Shown here in pieces: positions 51,079 through 60,848 of a stretch of 64,000 nucleotides of DNA. Within the stretch, counting starts at the first letter, position 1. Every line of letters begins with the position of its first letter. A program made the translations under genes and the position numbers. The DNA lies in contig NZ_JACCDF010000014.1 of NCBI RefSeq assembly GCF_013415105.1, positions 41,469 to 105,468 of the forward strand. The letters run 5' to 3'. The notes under the pieces were generated by a model, which was given only the letters and a program-made list of their open reading frames with translations, was not told where the DNA came from and searched no databases. The stretch comes from Vreelandella salicampi. Lineage in GTDB: Bacteria > Pseudomonadota > Gammaproteobacteria > Pseudomonadales > Halomonadaceae.

Positions 51079-52227
51079 ATGATTCAGCTTGATCACGTCA
51101 GCAAATCCTGGGGCAGCACCACGGCTGTCGATCGCATTAGCTTCGCCATCGACCCGGGGCAATTTGTCATTCTTCTAGGACCATCCGGCTGCGGTAAATC
51201 GACCACCTTACGTATGATCGCGGGCCTTGAGCAGGCAAGCCAAGGTCGCATTCATATCCAGCAACGTGACGTCACTAATTTACCGCCCGGCGACCGTGGC
51301 CTAAGCATGGTATTTCAGTCCTATGCTCTGTTTCCCCATCTAAGCGTTGCCGACAATATCGTGTTCGGCCTGCGTAGCCGTAAAGTGCCGAAAGCACAAC
51401 AACGTAAACACCTTGAGCGCGTAGCGGAACTGGTGGATTTAACCGCCTACCTTAACCGCAAACCTGCCCAGCTATCAGGCGGTCAGCGTCAGCGTGTGGC
51501 ATTGGCGCGCGCCATCATTTCCGAGCACCCGATTTGCCTGATGGATGAGCCCCTCTCCAACCTCGATGCGCGCCTACGCGGTGAGATGCGTCGTGAAATC
51601 AAGGCACTACAGACACGCCTCGATATGACCGTCGTGTATGTCACCCATGATCAGGTCGAAGCCATGAGCATGGGGGATCGTGTCATTCTGATGGAGAACG
51701 GCCGTATTGTGCAGGACGGTACGCCGGAACAGCTTTATCGATACCCCACCTCAACTTTTGCCGCCAGCTTTATCGGCAGCCCCGCGATGAACCTGCTCGC
51801 GCTCGAAGACGGCGAGCATGGAGCGACCGTGCAAGGCGAACCGAGTATCGCTGTTGCTCCCAGGGCCGCCGTTGGGGGGCATTTGGGCATTCGCCCAGAA
51901 GATGTCTCGCTGCATGCCCCCTCGGCATCGGGCATCCTTGCCACCGTGATCGACAGCGAATATTTGGGTGCCGATACCATCGGGCGTTTTCGCGTTGGCG
52001 ATCAGACAGTACGTATTCGTCTTGCGGGCCAACATCCCTTGCCAGTCGGGCAGTTGTTTCGTCTTAGCTGGCCCGCAAAAGCTGCGCATGTTTTTGGGCA
52101 GGACGGCCTACGCCGTGACGATATACACCCCCTGCCCTTTTCCGCGGTCTCTGACCGCTTAAACGGCAATGGCGATACCACGCCAATGCCATCCGAACGT
52201 ATCACCCTCGATTCACCCGCTTCTTAG
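51079..52227 (+). CDS. Sugar-type ABC importer ATPase 1 (UgpC/MalK family)
   Basis: A 382-residue ATP-binding subunit: Walker [25 protein letters not shown] signature, Walker [14 protein letters not shown]-loop THDQVEA, and a C-terminal regulatory OB domain (about 240-360). It powers the permeases at 53618 and 54533. First gene of an ATPase-binding protein-permease-permease operon; 8 bp separate it from the binding-protein gene. Confidence 0.9.
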   Translation: MIQLDHVSKSWGSTTAVDRISFAIDPGQFVILLGPSGCGKSTTLRMIAGLEQASQGRIHIQQRDVTNLPPGDRGLSMVFQSYALFPHLSVADNIVFGLRSRKVPKAQQRKHLERVAELVDLTAYLNRKPAQLSGGQRQRVALARAIISEHPICLMDEPLSNLDARLRGEMRREIKALQTRLDMTVVYVTHDQVEAMSMGDRVILMENGRIVQDGTPEQLYRYPTSTFAASFIGSPAMNLLALEDGEHGATVQGEPSIAVAPRAAVGGHLGIRPEDVSLHAPSASGILATVIDSEYLGADTIGRFRVGDQTVRIRLAGQHPLPVGQLFRLSWPAKAAHVFGQDGLRRDDIHPLPFSAVSDRLNGNGDTTPMPSERITLDSPAS

Positions 52228-52235
52228 GAGTTCTT

Positions 52236-53519
52236 ATGCGTACCCGACTTCCTTTCGCGTTGAGCACTCTCGCCGCCGGTTTACTTAGCACCCAGAGCGC
52301 TATGGCCAATGATCCGGTCGAGCTGACCATGTACTACCCGGTTGCCGTCGGCGGCGAGCTCACCGCCGTCGTTGACGGTCTTGTCGAGGATTTTGAAGCC
52401 CAGCATCCCGACATTAACGTCGATGCCATCTATGCCGGCAATTATGACGACACTCGTGTTCGGGCCATGTCCGCCATCGAAGCAGGCGAAGCCCCGCAGC
52501 TATCGGTCATGTTTTCTATCGACCTTTATGAACTGCTGGAACAAGACGCGATTATGGCATTCGATGAGGTCGTCGAAACCGATGAGGAACGTGCCTGGTT
52601 AGATAGCTTCTACCCGGCATTGATGGAAAACGGCCAAGTTGACGGAAAGACGTATGGGATTCCTTTCCAGCGTTCCACCATCGTCATGTACTGGAACAAA
52701 GAAGCCTTTGCTGACGCGGGTCTGGACCCAGACACGCCGCCGGAAAACTGGGACGAAATGGCCCAAATGGCAGCCGCCGTGCGTGACGCCTCAAACGGGG
52801 AACAATGGGGTGTGATGATCCCCTCGACCGGCTACCCGTACTGGATGTTTCAGGCATTGGCGTTCCAGAACGGCCACCGTCTGATGAGTGCTGATGGCAC
52901 GGAAGTCTACTTTGACGACCCAGCCGCCGTTGAAGCACTGGAATACTGGGTGTCTTTGGCTAACGAACACAACGCCATGCCCGATGGGGCCTTGGAGTGG
53001 GGCACGCTGCGGCAAAATTTTCTTGAGCAGTCCACGGCCATGATGTGGCATTCCACCGGCAATTTGACGGCGGTACGCAATCAGGCCGACTTTGATTTCG
53101 GTGTGGCCATGTTGCCGATGAAAACCCAACGCGGGAGCCCTACCGGCGGCGGTAATTTTTACCTTTTCAAGGACAGCAGTGAAGAAGAGCAACGGGCCGC
53201 GATGACCTTTATCCGTTGGATGACCGCGCCCGAGCGTGCCGCTACTTGGTCGATTGAAACCGGTTACATGGGCGTCAGCCCCGATGCTTACGCCACGGAC
53301 GCGCTAGAAGAGTACGTTGAGACGTTCCCGCCGGCTGCCGTTGCTCGCGATCAGTTAGAGCATGCTACGGCCGAGCTCTCCACCTACCAAGGCGGGCGTA
53401 TTCGCCAGGCGCTCGACAATGCGGTACAGGCCGCGCTCACCGGGCAGATGTCACCTGCCGACGCCCTCGCGCAAGCACAACGTGAAGCCGAAAGTGTTCT
53501 ACGCCGCTACGCGCGTTAA
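52236..53519 (+). CDS. Extracellular solute-binding protein 1 (family 1)
   Basis: A 427-residue periplasmic binding protein with a signal peptide (cleavage about AMA-ND, residue 24). It belongs to the carbohydrate/glycerol-3-phosphate-type group (UgpB-like: YAGNYDDTRVRAMSAIEAGEAPQ, YGIPFQRSTIVMYWNKEAF). Ligand unknown. TAGGAG precedes the start. A terminator directly follows, consistent with higher expression of the binding protein than of the permeases. Confidence 0.88.
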   Translation: MRTRLPFALSTLAAGLLSTQSAMANDPVELTMYYPVAVGGELTAVVDGLVEDFEAQHPDINVDAIYAGNYDDTRVRAMSAIEAGEAPQLSVMFSIDLYELLEQDAIMAFDEVVETDEERAWLDSFYPALMENGQVDGKTYGIPFQRSTIVMYWNKEAFADAGLDPDTPPENWDEMAQMAAAVRDASNGEQWGVMIPSTGYPYWMFQALAFQNGHRLMSADGTEVYFDDPAAVEALEYWVSLANEHNAMPDGALEWGTLRQNFLEQSTAMMWHSTGNLTAVRNQADFDFGVAMLPMKTQRGSPTGGGNFYLFKDSSEEEQRAAMTFIRWMTAPERAATWSIETGYMGVSPDAYATDALEEYVETFPPAAVARDQLEHATAELSTYQGGRIRQALDNAVQAALTGQMSPADALAQAQREAESVLRRYAR

Positions 53520-53533
53520 ATGCGAAACGACAT

Positions 53534-53571
53534 GGCTCCCCTAATGAGTGGCGCGTGGGGAGCCTTTTCTT
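53534..53571 (+). terminator. Intra-operon terminator behind binding protein 1
   Basis: Stem GGCTCCCC (53534-53541) / GGGGAGCC (53557-53564), loop of 15, followed by TTTTCTT. It lies between the binding protein and its permeases, a usual way to lower permease expression. Confidence 0.75.
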
Positions 53572-53617
53572 CGATGATCGATGGTACCCCGCCTCGACCC
53601 AACGTAAGAGGTGCGAC

Positions 53618-54505
53618 ATGTATTCGTTGAATGCGTATCGCGGTATGCAGTTTTATGGCGTGTTATTGCTGCTACCTGCGGCGATTCTCCTCATCACGTT
53701 TGCCTACCTACCCACGGCTAACACGCTGATCAATAGCCTCTATATACCCAGCTTTCGTGGAGAGCCGCGAACGTTCGTGGGGCTGGAAAACTACCAGGAC
53801 CTGCTCTCCGACACCACCTTTTGGCAGGTGGCGCGCAATAACTTTCTCTATGCACTCGGCACCATTCCCACCTCCATCGCGCTAGCCCTCGGGATGGCAC
53901 TGCTGGTTAACGCACGCCTGCCCGGTCGCGGTATGGTTCGTATGGCGTACTTTACCCCCACTATTTTGCCGATGATCGCGGCGGCCAATATTTGGATGTT
54001 CTTCTACGCACCGCAGATCGGCTTGTTCAATAAACTGCTTTCGATAGTGGGCATCAGCGGCATCAACTGGCTGGGCGATCCCAATGTGGCGTTAAGTTCC
54101 GTGATCGTGATGAGCGTTTGGAAAGAAGCCGGCTTTTTCATGATCTTTTATCTCGCCGCCTTGCAAAGCATGGCGCCGGAGCTCAAAGAAGCAGCCGATC
54201 TGGAAGGCACGAGTCGTTGGAGCTTTTTCTGGCGCGTCACGTTTCCACTCTTAATGCCGACCACGCTATTCGTGTTGATCAATGCCCTCATCAACGCGGT
54301 TAGGGTCGTGGATCATCTGTTCATTCTCACCAAGGGTGGCCCCAATAACGCCACAAACTTGTTGCTTTATTACGTGTACGAAAACGCGTTTTCATTTTTT
54401 GATCGCACCTACGCCGCCACCATTACCGTAGTGATATTGCTGGTGCTTGCCTTGGTGGCAACGCTAAAGTTCACGGTTCTCGACCGCCGAACCCACTATC
54501 AATAG
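53618..54505 (+). CDS. Sugar-type ABC permease 1A (UgpA-like)
   Basis: A 295-residue permease with six helices and an EAA loop (KEAADLEGTSRWSFFWRVTFPLLMPTTLF). ATG 53618 has AAGAGG at 6-7 nt; the frame opens earlier at 53555, but that lies inside the terminator. Pairs with 54533. Confidence 0.88.
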   Translation: MYSLNAYRGMQFYGVLLLLPAAILLITFAYLPTANTLINSLYIPSFRGEPRTFVGLENYQDLLSDTTFWQVARNNFLYALGTIPTSIALALGMALLVNARLPGRGMVRMAYFTPTILPMIAAANIWMFFYAPQIGLFNKLLSIVGISGINWLGDPNVALSSVIVMSVWKEAGFFMIFYLAALQSMAPELKEAADLEGTSRWSFFWRVTFPLLMPTTLFVLINALINAVRVVDHLFILTKGGPNNATNLLLYYVYENAFSFFDRTYAATITVVILLVLALVATLKFTVLDRRTHYQ

Positions 54506-54532
54506 ATCGCTAACCGTCACGTTGAGACTCTC

Positions 54533-55384
54533 ATGCGCCCTGCGACTGCTTCTACATCCAACGCGCTTACCTTCACGAGCCTACGCCTCCCCAGCCTGGA
54601 AACACTGGCCGCTTGGCTACTGGCACTGATCTGGATTTTTCCTCTCCTTTATGCCTTTTGGGCGGCCTTCCATCCGCCCGCCTTTATGGTGACGTTTGAT
54701 CTAACCGCGCCGCTGACGCTTTCCAATATTATCGACGCATGGACGCAGGCCCCCTTTGCGCGTTACTACCTCAATACCTTTGCGCTGGTCACTGGCGTGG
54801 TACTGGCGCAGTTCGTGGTGTGTACGTTGGCCGGTTTTGCGTTTGCCCGCTTTCCAATTCCGGGCAAAAACCTGCTCTTCATGCTGGTGCTGATCCAGCT
54901 GTTTGTCTTTCCTGAAGTATTGATTGTTGAAAACTACCGCATCGCCAGCGAACTGGGCTTGATCGACACACTCACCGGTGTGGGGTTGCCCTACGTCGCC
55001 AGCGCGTTCGGCATCTTTCTTTTACGTCAAACGTTCAAGACCATTCCTCGCGAACTTGAAGACGCCGCACGAATTGAAGGCTGCGGCTGGATGGCGATTC
55101 TTTGGAAGGTCTACGTACCGTTAGCCAAACCCACCTATCTGGCGTATGGGCTCGTCTCGATCAGCCACCACTGGAATAACTTCCTCTGGCCGCTGGTGGT
55201 CACAAACTCAGTGGAAAGCCGCCCATTGACGGTGGGGCTTGGGGTCTTCTCAGCACCGGAAACTGGCGTGAATTGGGCAACCGTTAGCGCCGCTACCCTA
55301 CTCAGCATCGCCCCGCTATTAGTGGCCTTTTTGCTATTTCAGCGTCAGTTTGTGCAGTCGTTCTTACGTTCGGGCATTCGCTAA
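54533..55384 (+). CDS. Sugar-type ABC permease 1B (UgpE-like)
   Basis: A 283-residue permease with six helices and EAA loop (EDAARIEGCGWMAILWKVYVPLAKPTYL). Second half of the heterodimeric channel with 53618. Last gene of the first importer; no clear terminator follows, and the second importer begins 190 bp later. Confidence 0.88.
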   Translation: MRPATASTSNALTFTSLRLPSLETLAAWLLALIWIFPLLYAFWAAFHPPAFMVTFDLTAPLTLSNIIDAWTQAPFARYYLNTFALVTGVVLAQFVVCTLAGFAFARFPIPGKNLLFMLVLIQLFVFPEVLIVENYRIASELGLIDTLTGVGLPYVASAFGIFLLRQTFKTIPRELEDAARIEGCGWMAILWKVYVPLAKPTYLAYGLVSISHHWNNFLWPLVVTNSVESRPLTVGLGVFSAPETGVNWATVSAATLLSIAPLLVAFLLFQRQFVQSFLRSGIR

Positions 55385-55453
55385 TGTTCGTTGTTCTTAC
55401 CCCTCAACTTCACTTCCTTCAGCACCGCTTTGGCACACGTTGGCAAAAAGTGT

Positions 55454-55489
55454 CTTTCATTTGAAAGCTTATTGTCCTTCAAATGAAAC
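55454..55489 (+). promoter_or_regulatory. Tandem operator-like repeats before importer 2
   Basis: CTTTCATTTGAAAG (55454-55467) and CCTTCAAATGAAAC (55476-55489) share TTCA-NN-TGAA arms; the centres are 22 bp apart, two helical turns, so the sites face the same side. They lie about 100 bp before binding protein 2. Likely repressor or activator sites; the regulator is not in the window. Confidence 0.6.
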
Positions 55490-55577
55490 AAACCTCTGTT
55501 GAGATGCTCCTCAGCATCGGGCGACAGGTGGTTGTTCGCCTAAGCAGTCATCTCAAGACTAATCGATGGAGCAGATT

Positions 55578-56888
55578 ATGTTGCGTAAAACAGTAGCCAC
55601 ACTGGTTTTGTCAGCGATAGCCGTGCAGGCCCAAGCCGCGCAAGAAATCCAGTGGTGGCATGCGCTGGGCGGGCAACTCGGCGAGACCGTCGAGAAGATG
55701 GTGGCCGAATACAATAATTCTCAGGACGTGTATGAGGTGAAGCCGGTCTACAAGGGCAATTACACCGAGACCATGACCACCGCCATCGCCGCCTTCCGCG
55801 CCGAAGAGCAGCCGCACATCGTGCAGGTGTTTGAAGTCGGCACCGCCACCATGATGAACGCTCATGGTGCGATCTATCCGGTCCACGAGCTGATGCAGGA
55901 GACCGGCAACAAAGACTTCTCTTCTGAGCCTTACTTGGACGCGGTGGCGTCCTACTACACGACACAGGACGGCAAGCTGCTGTCACTGCCGTTCAACTCC
56001 TCGACGCCGGTCATGTTCTACAACAAAGACGCCATGAAGAAGGCGGGGCTCGACCCGAACCAGCCGCCCCAAACCTGGACCGAGCTAGCGGACATGTCGC
56101 AAAAGATTATAGACGCCGATGCCGCTACCTGCGGTTTCACTACCGGCTGGCCGTCCTGGGTGCAGATCGAGAACATGTCAGCTTGGCACGACAAACCTAT
56201 CGCCACCCAAGCCAACGGCTTCGGCGGTCTGAGCACTGAGCTCACGATCAACTCGGACTTCCAGGTCGGGCACATGCAGAACCTAGCCGACTGGCAGGAG
56301 GACCGCATCTTCGTCTACGGCGGCCGCCGTGGCGATTCCAACCCGCTATTCATGAATAGCGAGTGCTGGGCCGTGATGAACTCTTCCGCCTACTACGACA
56401 CCTTCGCAGAGGGCACCAATTTCGAGTGGGGTGTAACCAAGCTGCCCTATTACGCCAACGAGGTAAAGGAGCCGCAAAACTCCATCATCGGCGGCGCCAC
56501 GCTGTGGGTCCTCAATGGCCACGACGAGGCCGAGTATAAGGGTGTCGCCGACTTCTTCGAGTACCTGTCCAGCGCCGAGGCGCAGTACTTCTGGCACAGC
56601 AATACCGGCTATGTGCCCATCACTGACGCTGCTTTCGAACTCGCCGAGGAGCGCAACCTTTACGCCAGCAAGCCGGGCAAGGAAGTGGCCGTACAGCAGT
56701 TGACGCTGAATCCGCCGACAGCCAACTCCAAGGGCCTTCGCCTGGGCAACTTCGTCCAGGTTCGCGACATCATTGAGCAGGAAATGGAAAACATCTTCGT
56801 CGGTAAAAAGACACCTCAAAAAGGCCTGGACGACGCTGTCACGCAGGGCAACAAGCTGCTACGCAAGTTCGAGAGCGCCAACGATTAA
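55578..56888 (+). CDS. ugpB: Glycerol-phosphate/sugar-type binding protein 2
   Basis: A 436-residue periplasmic binding protein, UgpB-like: signal peptide (cleavage about AQA-AQ, residue 20), WWHALGGQLGETVEKMVAEYN, YKGNYTETMTTAIAAFRA, LPFNSSTPVMFYNKDA. These are the hallmark segments of UgpB, so sn-glycerol-3-phosphate or a glycerophosphodiester is the likely ligand, although related proteins bind other polyol compounds. ATG 55578 has GGAG at 6 nt. A GC-rich hairpin follows before the permeases. Codon use is more GC-rich than in importer 1. Confidence 0.88.
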   Translation: MLRKTVATLVLSAIAVQAQAAQEIQWWHALGGQLGETVEKMVAEYNNSQDVYEVKPVYKGNYTETMTTAIAAFRAEEQPHIVQVFEVGTATMMNAHGAIYPVHELMQETGNKDFSSEPYLDAVASYYTTQDGKLLSLPFNSSTPVMFYNKDAMKKAGLDPNQPPQTWTELADMSQKIIDADAATCGFTTGWPSWVQIENMSAWHDKPIATQANGFGGLSTELTINSDFQVGHMQNLADWQEDRIFVYGGRRGDSNPLFMNSECWAVMNSSAYYDTFAEGTNFEWGVTKLPYYANEVKEPQNSIIGGATLWVLNGHDEAEYKGVADFFEYLSSAEAQYFWHSNTGYVPITDAAFELAEERNLYASKPGKEVAVQQLTLNPPTANSKGLRLGNFVQVRDIIEQEMENIFVGKKTPQKGLDDAVTQGNKLLRKFESAND

Positions 56889-56901
56889 GTCTTTCATCGA
56901 C

Positions 56902-56934
56902 GTGGCGGGCGGCGAACTCTTCGCTGGCCGCCAC
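56902..56934 (+). terminator. Hairpin between binding protein 2 and permeases
   Basis: Stem GTGGCGG / CCGCCAC with an inner GCGAA / TTCGC stem, no T tract. Probably stabilises the binding-protein mRNA. Confidence 0.5.
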
Positions 56935-56959
56935 TTGTCCTTCCGACAAGACGATACCC

Positions 56960-57841
56960 ATGCACAAGAATGTCACCTTCAAGAACCCCTGGCTGCCCTA
57001 TCTACTGGTTCTGCCACAGATGGCCGTGACCATCGTGTTCTTCATCTGGCCGGCGGCGCAGGCGCTGAAGCAGTCATTTCTGGTCGAGGATGCCTTCGGT
57101 CTATCGTCCGAGTTCGTCTGGTTCGACAACTTCGTCGCGCTGTTCACCGACCCCGCTTACTATGAGGTCATGATCAATACTGCCTTGTTCAGCATCGGCG
57201 TCACCGTGGTGACCATGGTGGTGGCTATGCTGTTGGCGGTAATGGCCGATGGGGTACTACGCGGCAAGCGCACTTATCAGCTGTTGCTGACCTGGCCCTA
57301 TGCGGTAGCCCCGGCGGTGGCCGGCGTACTGTGGTTGTTCCTGTTCAATCCGTCGAACGGGGTACTAGCGCTGGCGTTACGCACCATCGGCTACAACTGG
57401 AATCACTACCTCAATGGCGAGCAAGCTATGGCCCTGGTCATCACGGCGGCGGCCTGGCCGCGCATTGCCTATAACTTCATTTTCTTCCTGGCAGCGTTGC
57501 AGTCCATTCCGCGCTCGCTGATAGAGGCAGCCGCTATCGACGGTGCCGGACCGGCCCGCCGCTTCTTCAGTGTGATGTTTCCGTTGCTGTCGCCGACGAC
57601 CTTTTTCCTGGTGGTGGTCAACTTGGTCTACGCTTTCTTCGAAACCTTTGGCGTGATCCACACCGTCACTCAGGGCGGCCCTGGTACCGCCACCGAAATC
57701 CTGGTCTACAAGGTATTCAAGGACGGTTTCATTGGTCTCGACCTTGGCAGTTCGGCGGCGCAGTCAGTAGTGCTGATGGTGATCGTCATCGGCCTAACGG
57801 CCATCCAATTCAAGTACATCGAACGCAAGGTGCAGTACTGA
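56960..57841 (+). CDS. ugpA: Glycerol-phosphate-type ABC permease A
   Basis: A 293-residue permease, six helices, EAA loop ([29 protein letters not shown]). Very similar in pattern to UgpA ([20 protein letters not shown] at the start). Its stop shares one base with the next start (TGATG). Confidence 0.9.
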   Translation: MHKNVTFKNPWLPYLLVLPQMAVTIVFFIWPAAQALKQSFLVEDAFGLSSEFVWFDNFVALFTDPAYYEVMINTALFSIGVTVVTMVVAMLLAVMADGVLRGKRTYQLLLTWPYAVAPAVAGVLWLFLFNPSNGVLALALRTIGYNWNHYLNGEQAMALVITAAAWPRIAYNFIFFLAALQSIPRSLIEAAAIDGAGPARRFFSVMFPLLSPTTFFLVVVNLVYAFFETFGVIHTVTQGGPGTATEILVYKVFKDGFIGLDLGSSAAQSVVLMVIVIGLTAIQFKYIERKVQY

Positions 57842-58686
57842 TGGTCGAACGACGCCCGCTGTGGACTTTCTTCACCCATGCTGTGCTGCTGCTTGGCTTA
57901 GTGGTGACGATCTTTCCCATCTACGTTGCTCTAGTCGCCTCCAGCCACGACACCACAACCCTGATTGCCGGTGTGCCGATGACCTTCGGCACACACTTCT
58001 TCGATAACTACGCGCGCGTCATTCTGGAAGGCACCGCCGCCCCAGGCGCCGCGCCGGTGGGGCCGATGCTGATCAACAGTGCGGTCATGGCGCTGGGTAT
58101 CGCAGTGGGGAAGATCGTCATCTCCATCCTGTCAGCCTTTGCAGTGGTCTACTTCCGCTTTCCGCTGCGCATGGTATGTTTCTGGCTGATCTTCGCCACG
58201 CTCATGCTACCTGTGGAGGTGCGCATCCTGCCCACCTACGAAGTGATCGCTGACCTGTCGATGCTCAACACCCACGTTGGCCTGATCGTACCGCTGATCG
58301 CCTCAGCTACCGCCACCTTCCTATTTCGTCAGTTCTTTATGACGGTGCCCAATGAGCTGGTAGAGGCGGCGCGCATCGATGGTGCCGGCCCGCTGCGGTT
58401 CTTCAAAGACGTGCTTCTGCCGCTGTCGCGCACCAACATGGCGGCGCTATTCGTCATTCTGTTCCTCTATGGCTGGAACCAGTACCTGTGGCCGCTACTC
58501 GTCACCACGGACGAGAGCATGTACACCATCGTCATGGGCATCAAGCGCATGATCGCGGTGGGAGACGATGTCGTCGAGTGGAATCTCGCCATGGCAGCGG
58601 CCATCCTCGCCATGCTGCCGCCAGTGGCGGTGGTTGTGATCATGCAGCGGCTGTTCGTCAAAGGCTTGGTCGAAGTCGAAAAGTAA
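57841..58686 (+). CDS. ugpE: Glycerol-phosphate-type ABC permease E
   Basis: A 281-residue permease with six helices and the EAA loop ([30 protein letters not shown]); matches UgpE ([25 protein letters not shown]). Overlaps ugpA by one base, so the two are cotranslated. Confidence 0.9.
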   Translation: MVERRPLWTFFTHAVLLLGLVVTIFPIYVALVASSHDTTTLIAGVPMTFGTHFFDNYARVILEGTAAPGAAPVGPMLINSAVMALGIAVGKIVISILSAFAVVYFRFPLRMVCFWLIFATLMLPVEVRILPTYEVIADLSMLNTHVGLIVPLIASATATFLFRQFFMTVPNELVEAARIDGAGPLRFFKDVLLPLSRTNMAALFVILFLYGWNQYLWPLLVTTDESMYTIVMGIKRMIAVGDDVVEWNLAMAAAILAMLPPVAVVVIMQRLFVKGLVEVEK

Positions 58687-58709
58687 AAGTAAGGGAAAAC
58701 ACAAAAAAC

Positions 58710-59786
58710 ATGGCCTCAATCACACTGTCCAACGTTCGCAAATCCTACGGCACCACCCACGTCATCCACGGCATCGACCTGACCGTCCATGACGGCGAGT
58801 TTGTCGTCATCGTCGGTCCGTCCGGATGCGGCAAATCGACCCTGCTGCGCTTGGTGGCAGGCCTGGAGGAAATCACCGAAGGCACGGTCGAGATCGGCGG
58901 ACGTGTGGTCAATCATCTGGAGCCCAAAGACCGCGACATTGCCATGGTGTTCCAGAACTACGCGCTATACCCGCACATGAGTGTGCGCCAGAACATGGCC
59001 TATGGCCTGAAGATGCGGAAAATGTCGAAGGCTGACATCGAAAAGCGCGTGAATTGGGCGGCGGGCGTCCTGCAGTTGTCGGATCTACTCGACCGCCGGC
59101 CGGGCCAGCTGTCAGGCGGCCAGCGCCAACGCGTTGCCATGGGGCGCGCCATGGTGCGCAGCCCCGCCGCTTTTCTATTCGACGAGCCGTTGTCCAACCT
59201 GGATGCTAAGCTGCGCGTGCAGATGCGATTGGAGATCAAGCGCCTGCAGCAGGAGCTGCGCACCACCTCGCTCTATGTCACCCACGACCAAGTGGAGGCG
59301 ATGACCATGGCCGACCGCTTGGTGGTGATGAACGCCGGCGTGGCCGAGCAGGTAGGCACACCCATGGAAATCTACGAGCGTCCGCGAACGGTCTTCGTCG
59401 CGGGATTTATCGGCTCTCCCAACATGAACTTCCTGCCTGCGCGGTTGCGCGGCGGCATGCTGGAGCTGGGCCAAGGCCTACTCGTGGAATGCCCCAATGC
59501 GCCCGCAGGGACAGACGGCCGCGACGTGACGCTGGGTATTCGGCCCGAGCATTTGGTGGTGGCCAAGCAAGGGGAGCCCGCCGACATCCAATTTGTCGTT
59601 CACATGGTTGAGCCACTGGGCGCCGAGACTCTGGTACACGGACGCTTCAATAGTGTTGAGACCAACGTCGCCCTGCGCTTGCACGGCACGCCGAACGTTT
59701 GGCGCGACGCACATCTGCCGCTGCGATTGCCCCCCGACGCCCTACACCTGTTCGATCCGGCCAGCGGCGTGCGCCTGACCGAATGA
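58710..59786 (+). CDS. ugpC: Glycerol-phosphate-type ABC importer ATPase
   Basis: A 358-residue ATP-binding subunit: [49 protein letters not shown], and a C-terminal OB-type regulatory domain. Start ATG 58710; the longer frame upstream (58488) is a shadow of ugpE. Completes a ugpB-A-E-C operon; the usual ugpQ phosphodiesterase is absent and a HAD phosphatase follows instead. Confidence 0.9.
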   Translation: MASITLSNVRKSYGTTHVIHGIDLTVHDGEFVVIVGPSGCGKSTLLRLVAGLEEITEGTVEIGGRVVNHLEPKDRDIAMVFQNYALYPHMSVRQNMAYGLKMRKMSKADIEKRVNWAAGVLQLSDLLDRRPGQLSGGQRQRVAMGRAMVRSPAAFLFDEPLSNLDAKLRVQMRLEIKRLQQELRTTSLYVTHDQVEAMTMADRLVVMNAGVAEQVGTPMEIYERPRTVFVAGFIGSPNMNFLPARLRGGMLELGQGLLVECPNAPAGTDGRDVTLGIRPEHLVVAKQGEPADIQFVVHMVEPLGAETLVHGRFNSVETNVALRLHGTPNVWRDAHLPLRLPPDALHLFDPASGVRLTE

Positions 59787-59889
59787 CGTCGCGCCGCTAT
59801 TGCCCCAACACTCTACAACGGATTAACCAACACGCCCCCATCGACATTAAACTTGATTAACTGACGATTGATACAACACCGGACACGTG

Positions 59890-60735
59890 ATGCCTCTTGC
59901 CGACAACCTCACCTCTATTCGCTACCTCCTGACCGATGTGGACGACACACTCACCACGGATGGCCGCCTACTGCCCGAAACACTTGCCGCACTGTACCGT
60001 CTGGAGGACGCCGGTATCGATGTGATACCAGTAACGGGAGGCTGTGCCGGCTGGTGCGATCAAATGATTCGGCTCTGGCCCGTGCCTGCCGTGATCGGTG
60101 AAAATGGCGCCTTTTATTTCGTCCGCGATCCTACCGGCAAGGTCGAATTCCATAGTTGGGATACTCCAGAAGCTGGGCTCGCCAGCCGGCAACGGTTGCT
60201 TAACATCGCTGAAGTCGCCATGGCATGTGTACCCGCGCTCCGGTTAGCAAAAGATCAACCCTACCGGTTGTCCGATGTCGCGTTAGATCACGGCCAGGAT
60301 GTAAGCGGCGTATCTGCCGAAGACATTGACCGAGCGTTAGCAACGTTTCGCGAGGCAGGGGCTAATGCCCGCGCTAGCTCCATTCATATCAATGCGTGGT
60401 TCGGTGACTACAGCAAACAAGCGATGGCGCAACGTCTTTTACAGCAAAAATATGGCTTAACCGAGCCGAATATTCAGCAATACGTCGCTTTTGTCGGGGA
60501 TTCACCCAACGACGAATCCATGTTTGCTTACCTGACGCACACTTTCGGTGTGGCCAATATCGGCCGGTGGCTAGACCGGATGACACACCATCCGCGCTAC
60601 CTTCTTGCACAACGCGGGGGAATCGGCTTTAGCGAACTGGCTACCCTGTTATTGCGAGCACAAAGACGTGAATCGAAAGCCGACATTGGCGGGAACGACG
60701 GAAGGTCGATATTGGCCAACGGCAAGGGCCCTTAA
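59890..60735 (+). CDS. HAD-superfamily phosphatase (IIB type)
   Basis: A 281-residue cytoplasmic phosphatase. Motif 1 DVDDTLT holds the nucleophile Asp and the acid Asp; motif 2 Thr in PVTGG; C2B cap in the middle; motif 3/4 VGDSPNDESMF. The type covers mannosyl-3-phosphoglycerate, sucrose- and trehalose-phosphate phosphatases. After a glycerol-phosphate-type importer, it may dephosphorylate the imported or derived compound. GTG 59887 and ATG 59890 are both possible; no good ribosome site. Confidence 0.82.
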   Translation: MPLADNLTSIRYLLTDVDDTLTTDGRLLPETLAALYRLEDAGIDVIPVTGGCAGWCDQMIRLWPVPAVIGENGAFYFVRDPTGKVEFHSWDTPEAGLASRQRLLNIAEVAMACVPALRLAKDQPYRLSDVALDHGQDVSGVSAEDIDRALATFREAGANARASSIHINAWFGDYSKQAMAQRLLQQKYGLTEPNIQQYVAFVGDSPNDESMFAYLTHTFGVANIGRWLDRMTHHPRYLLAQRGGIGFSELATLLLRAQRRESKADIGGNDGRSILANGKGP

Positions 60736-60848
60736 TATCAGCCATGAATTCATTGTCAATCTGCTTACCTTGAAATAGCGTTGAACTTGTACATTGTGTA
60801 CAGCATTTCCTGGAGGTATCTTAAGCAAAAATTGACACTGGACGTTTT

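Noticed and set aside
55576..55986. 136-codon antisense frame within ugpB
   Set aside because: Arg/Ser/Pro-rich shadow of a GC-rich gene; no ribosome site or domain.
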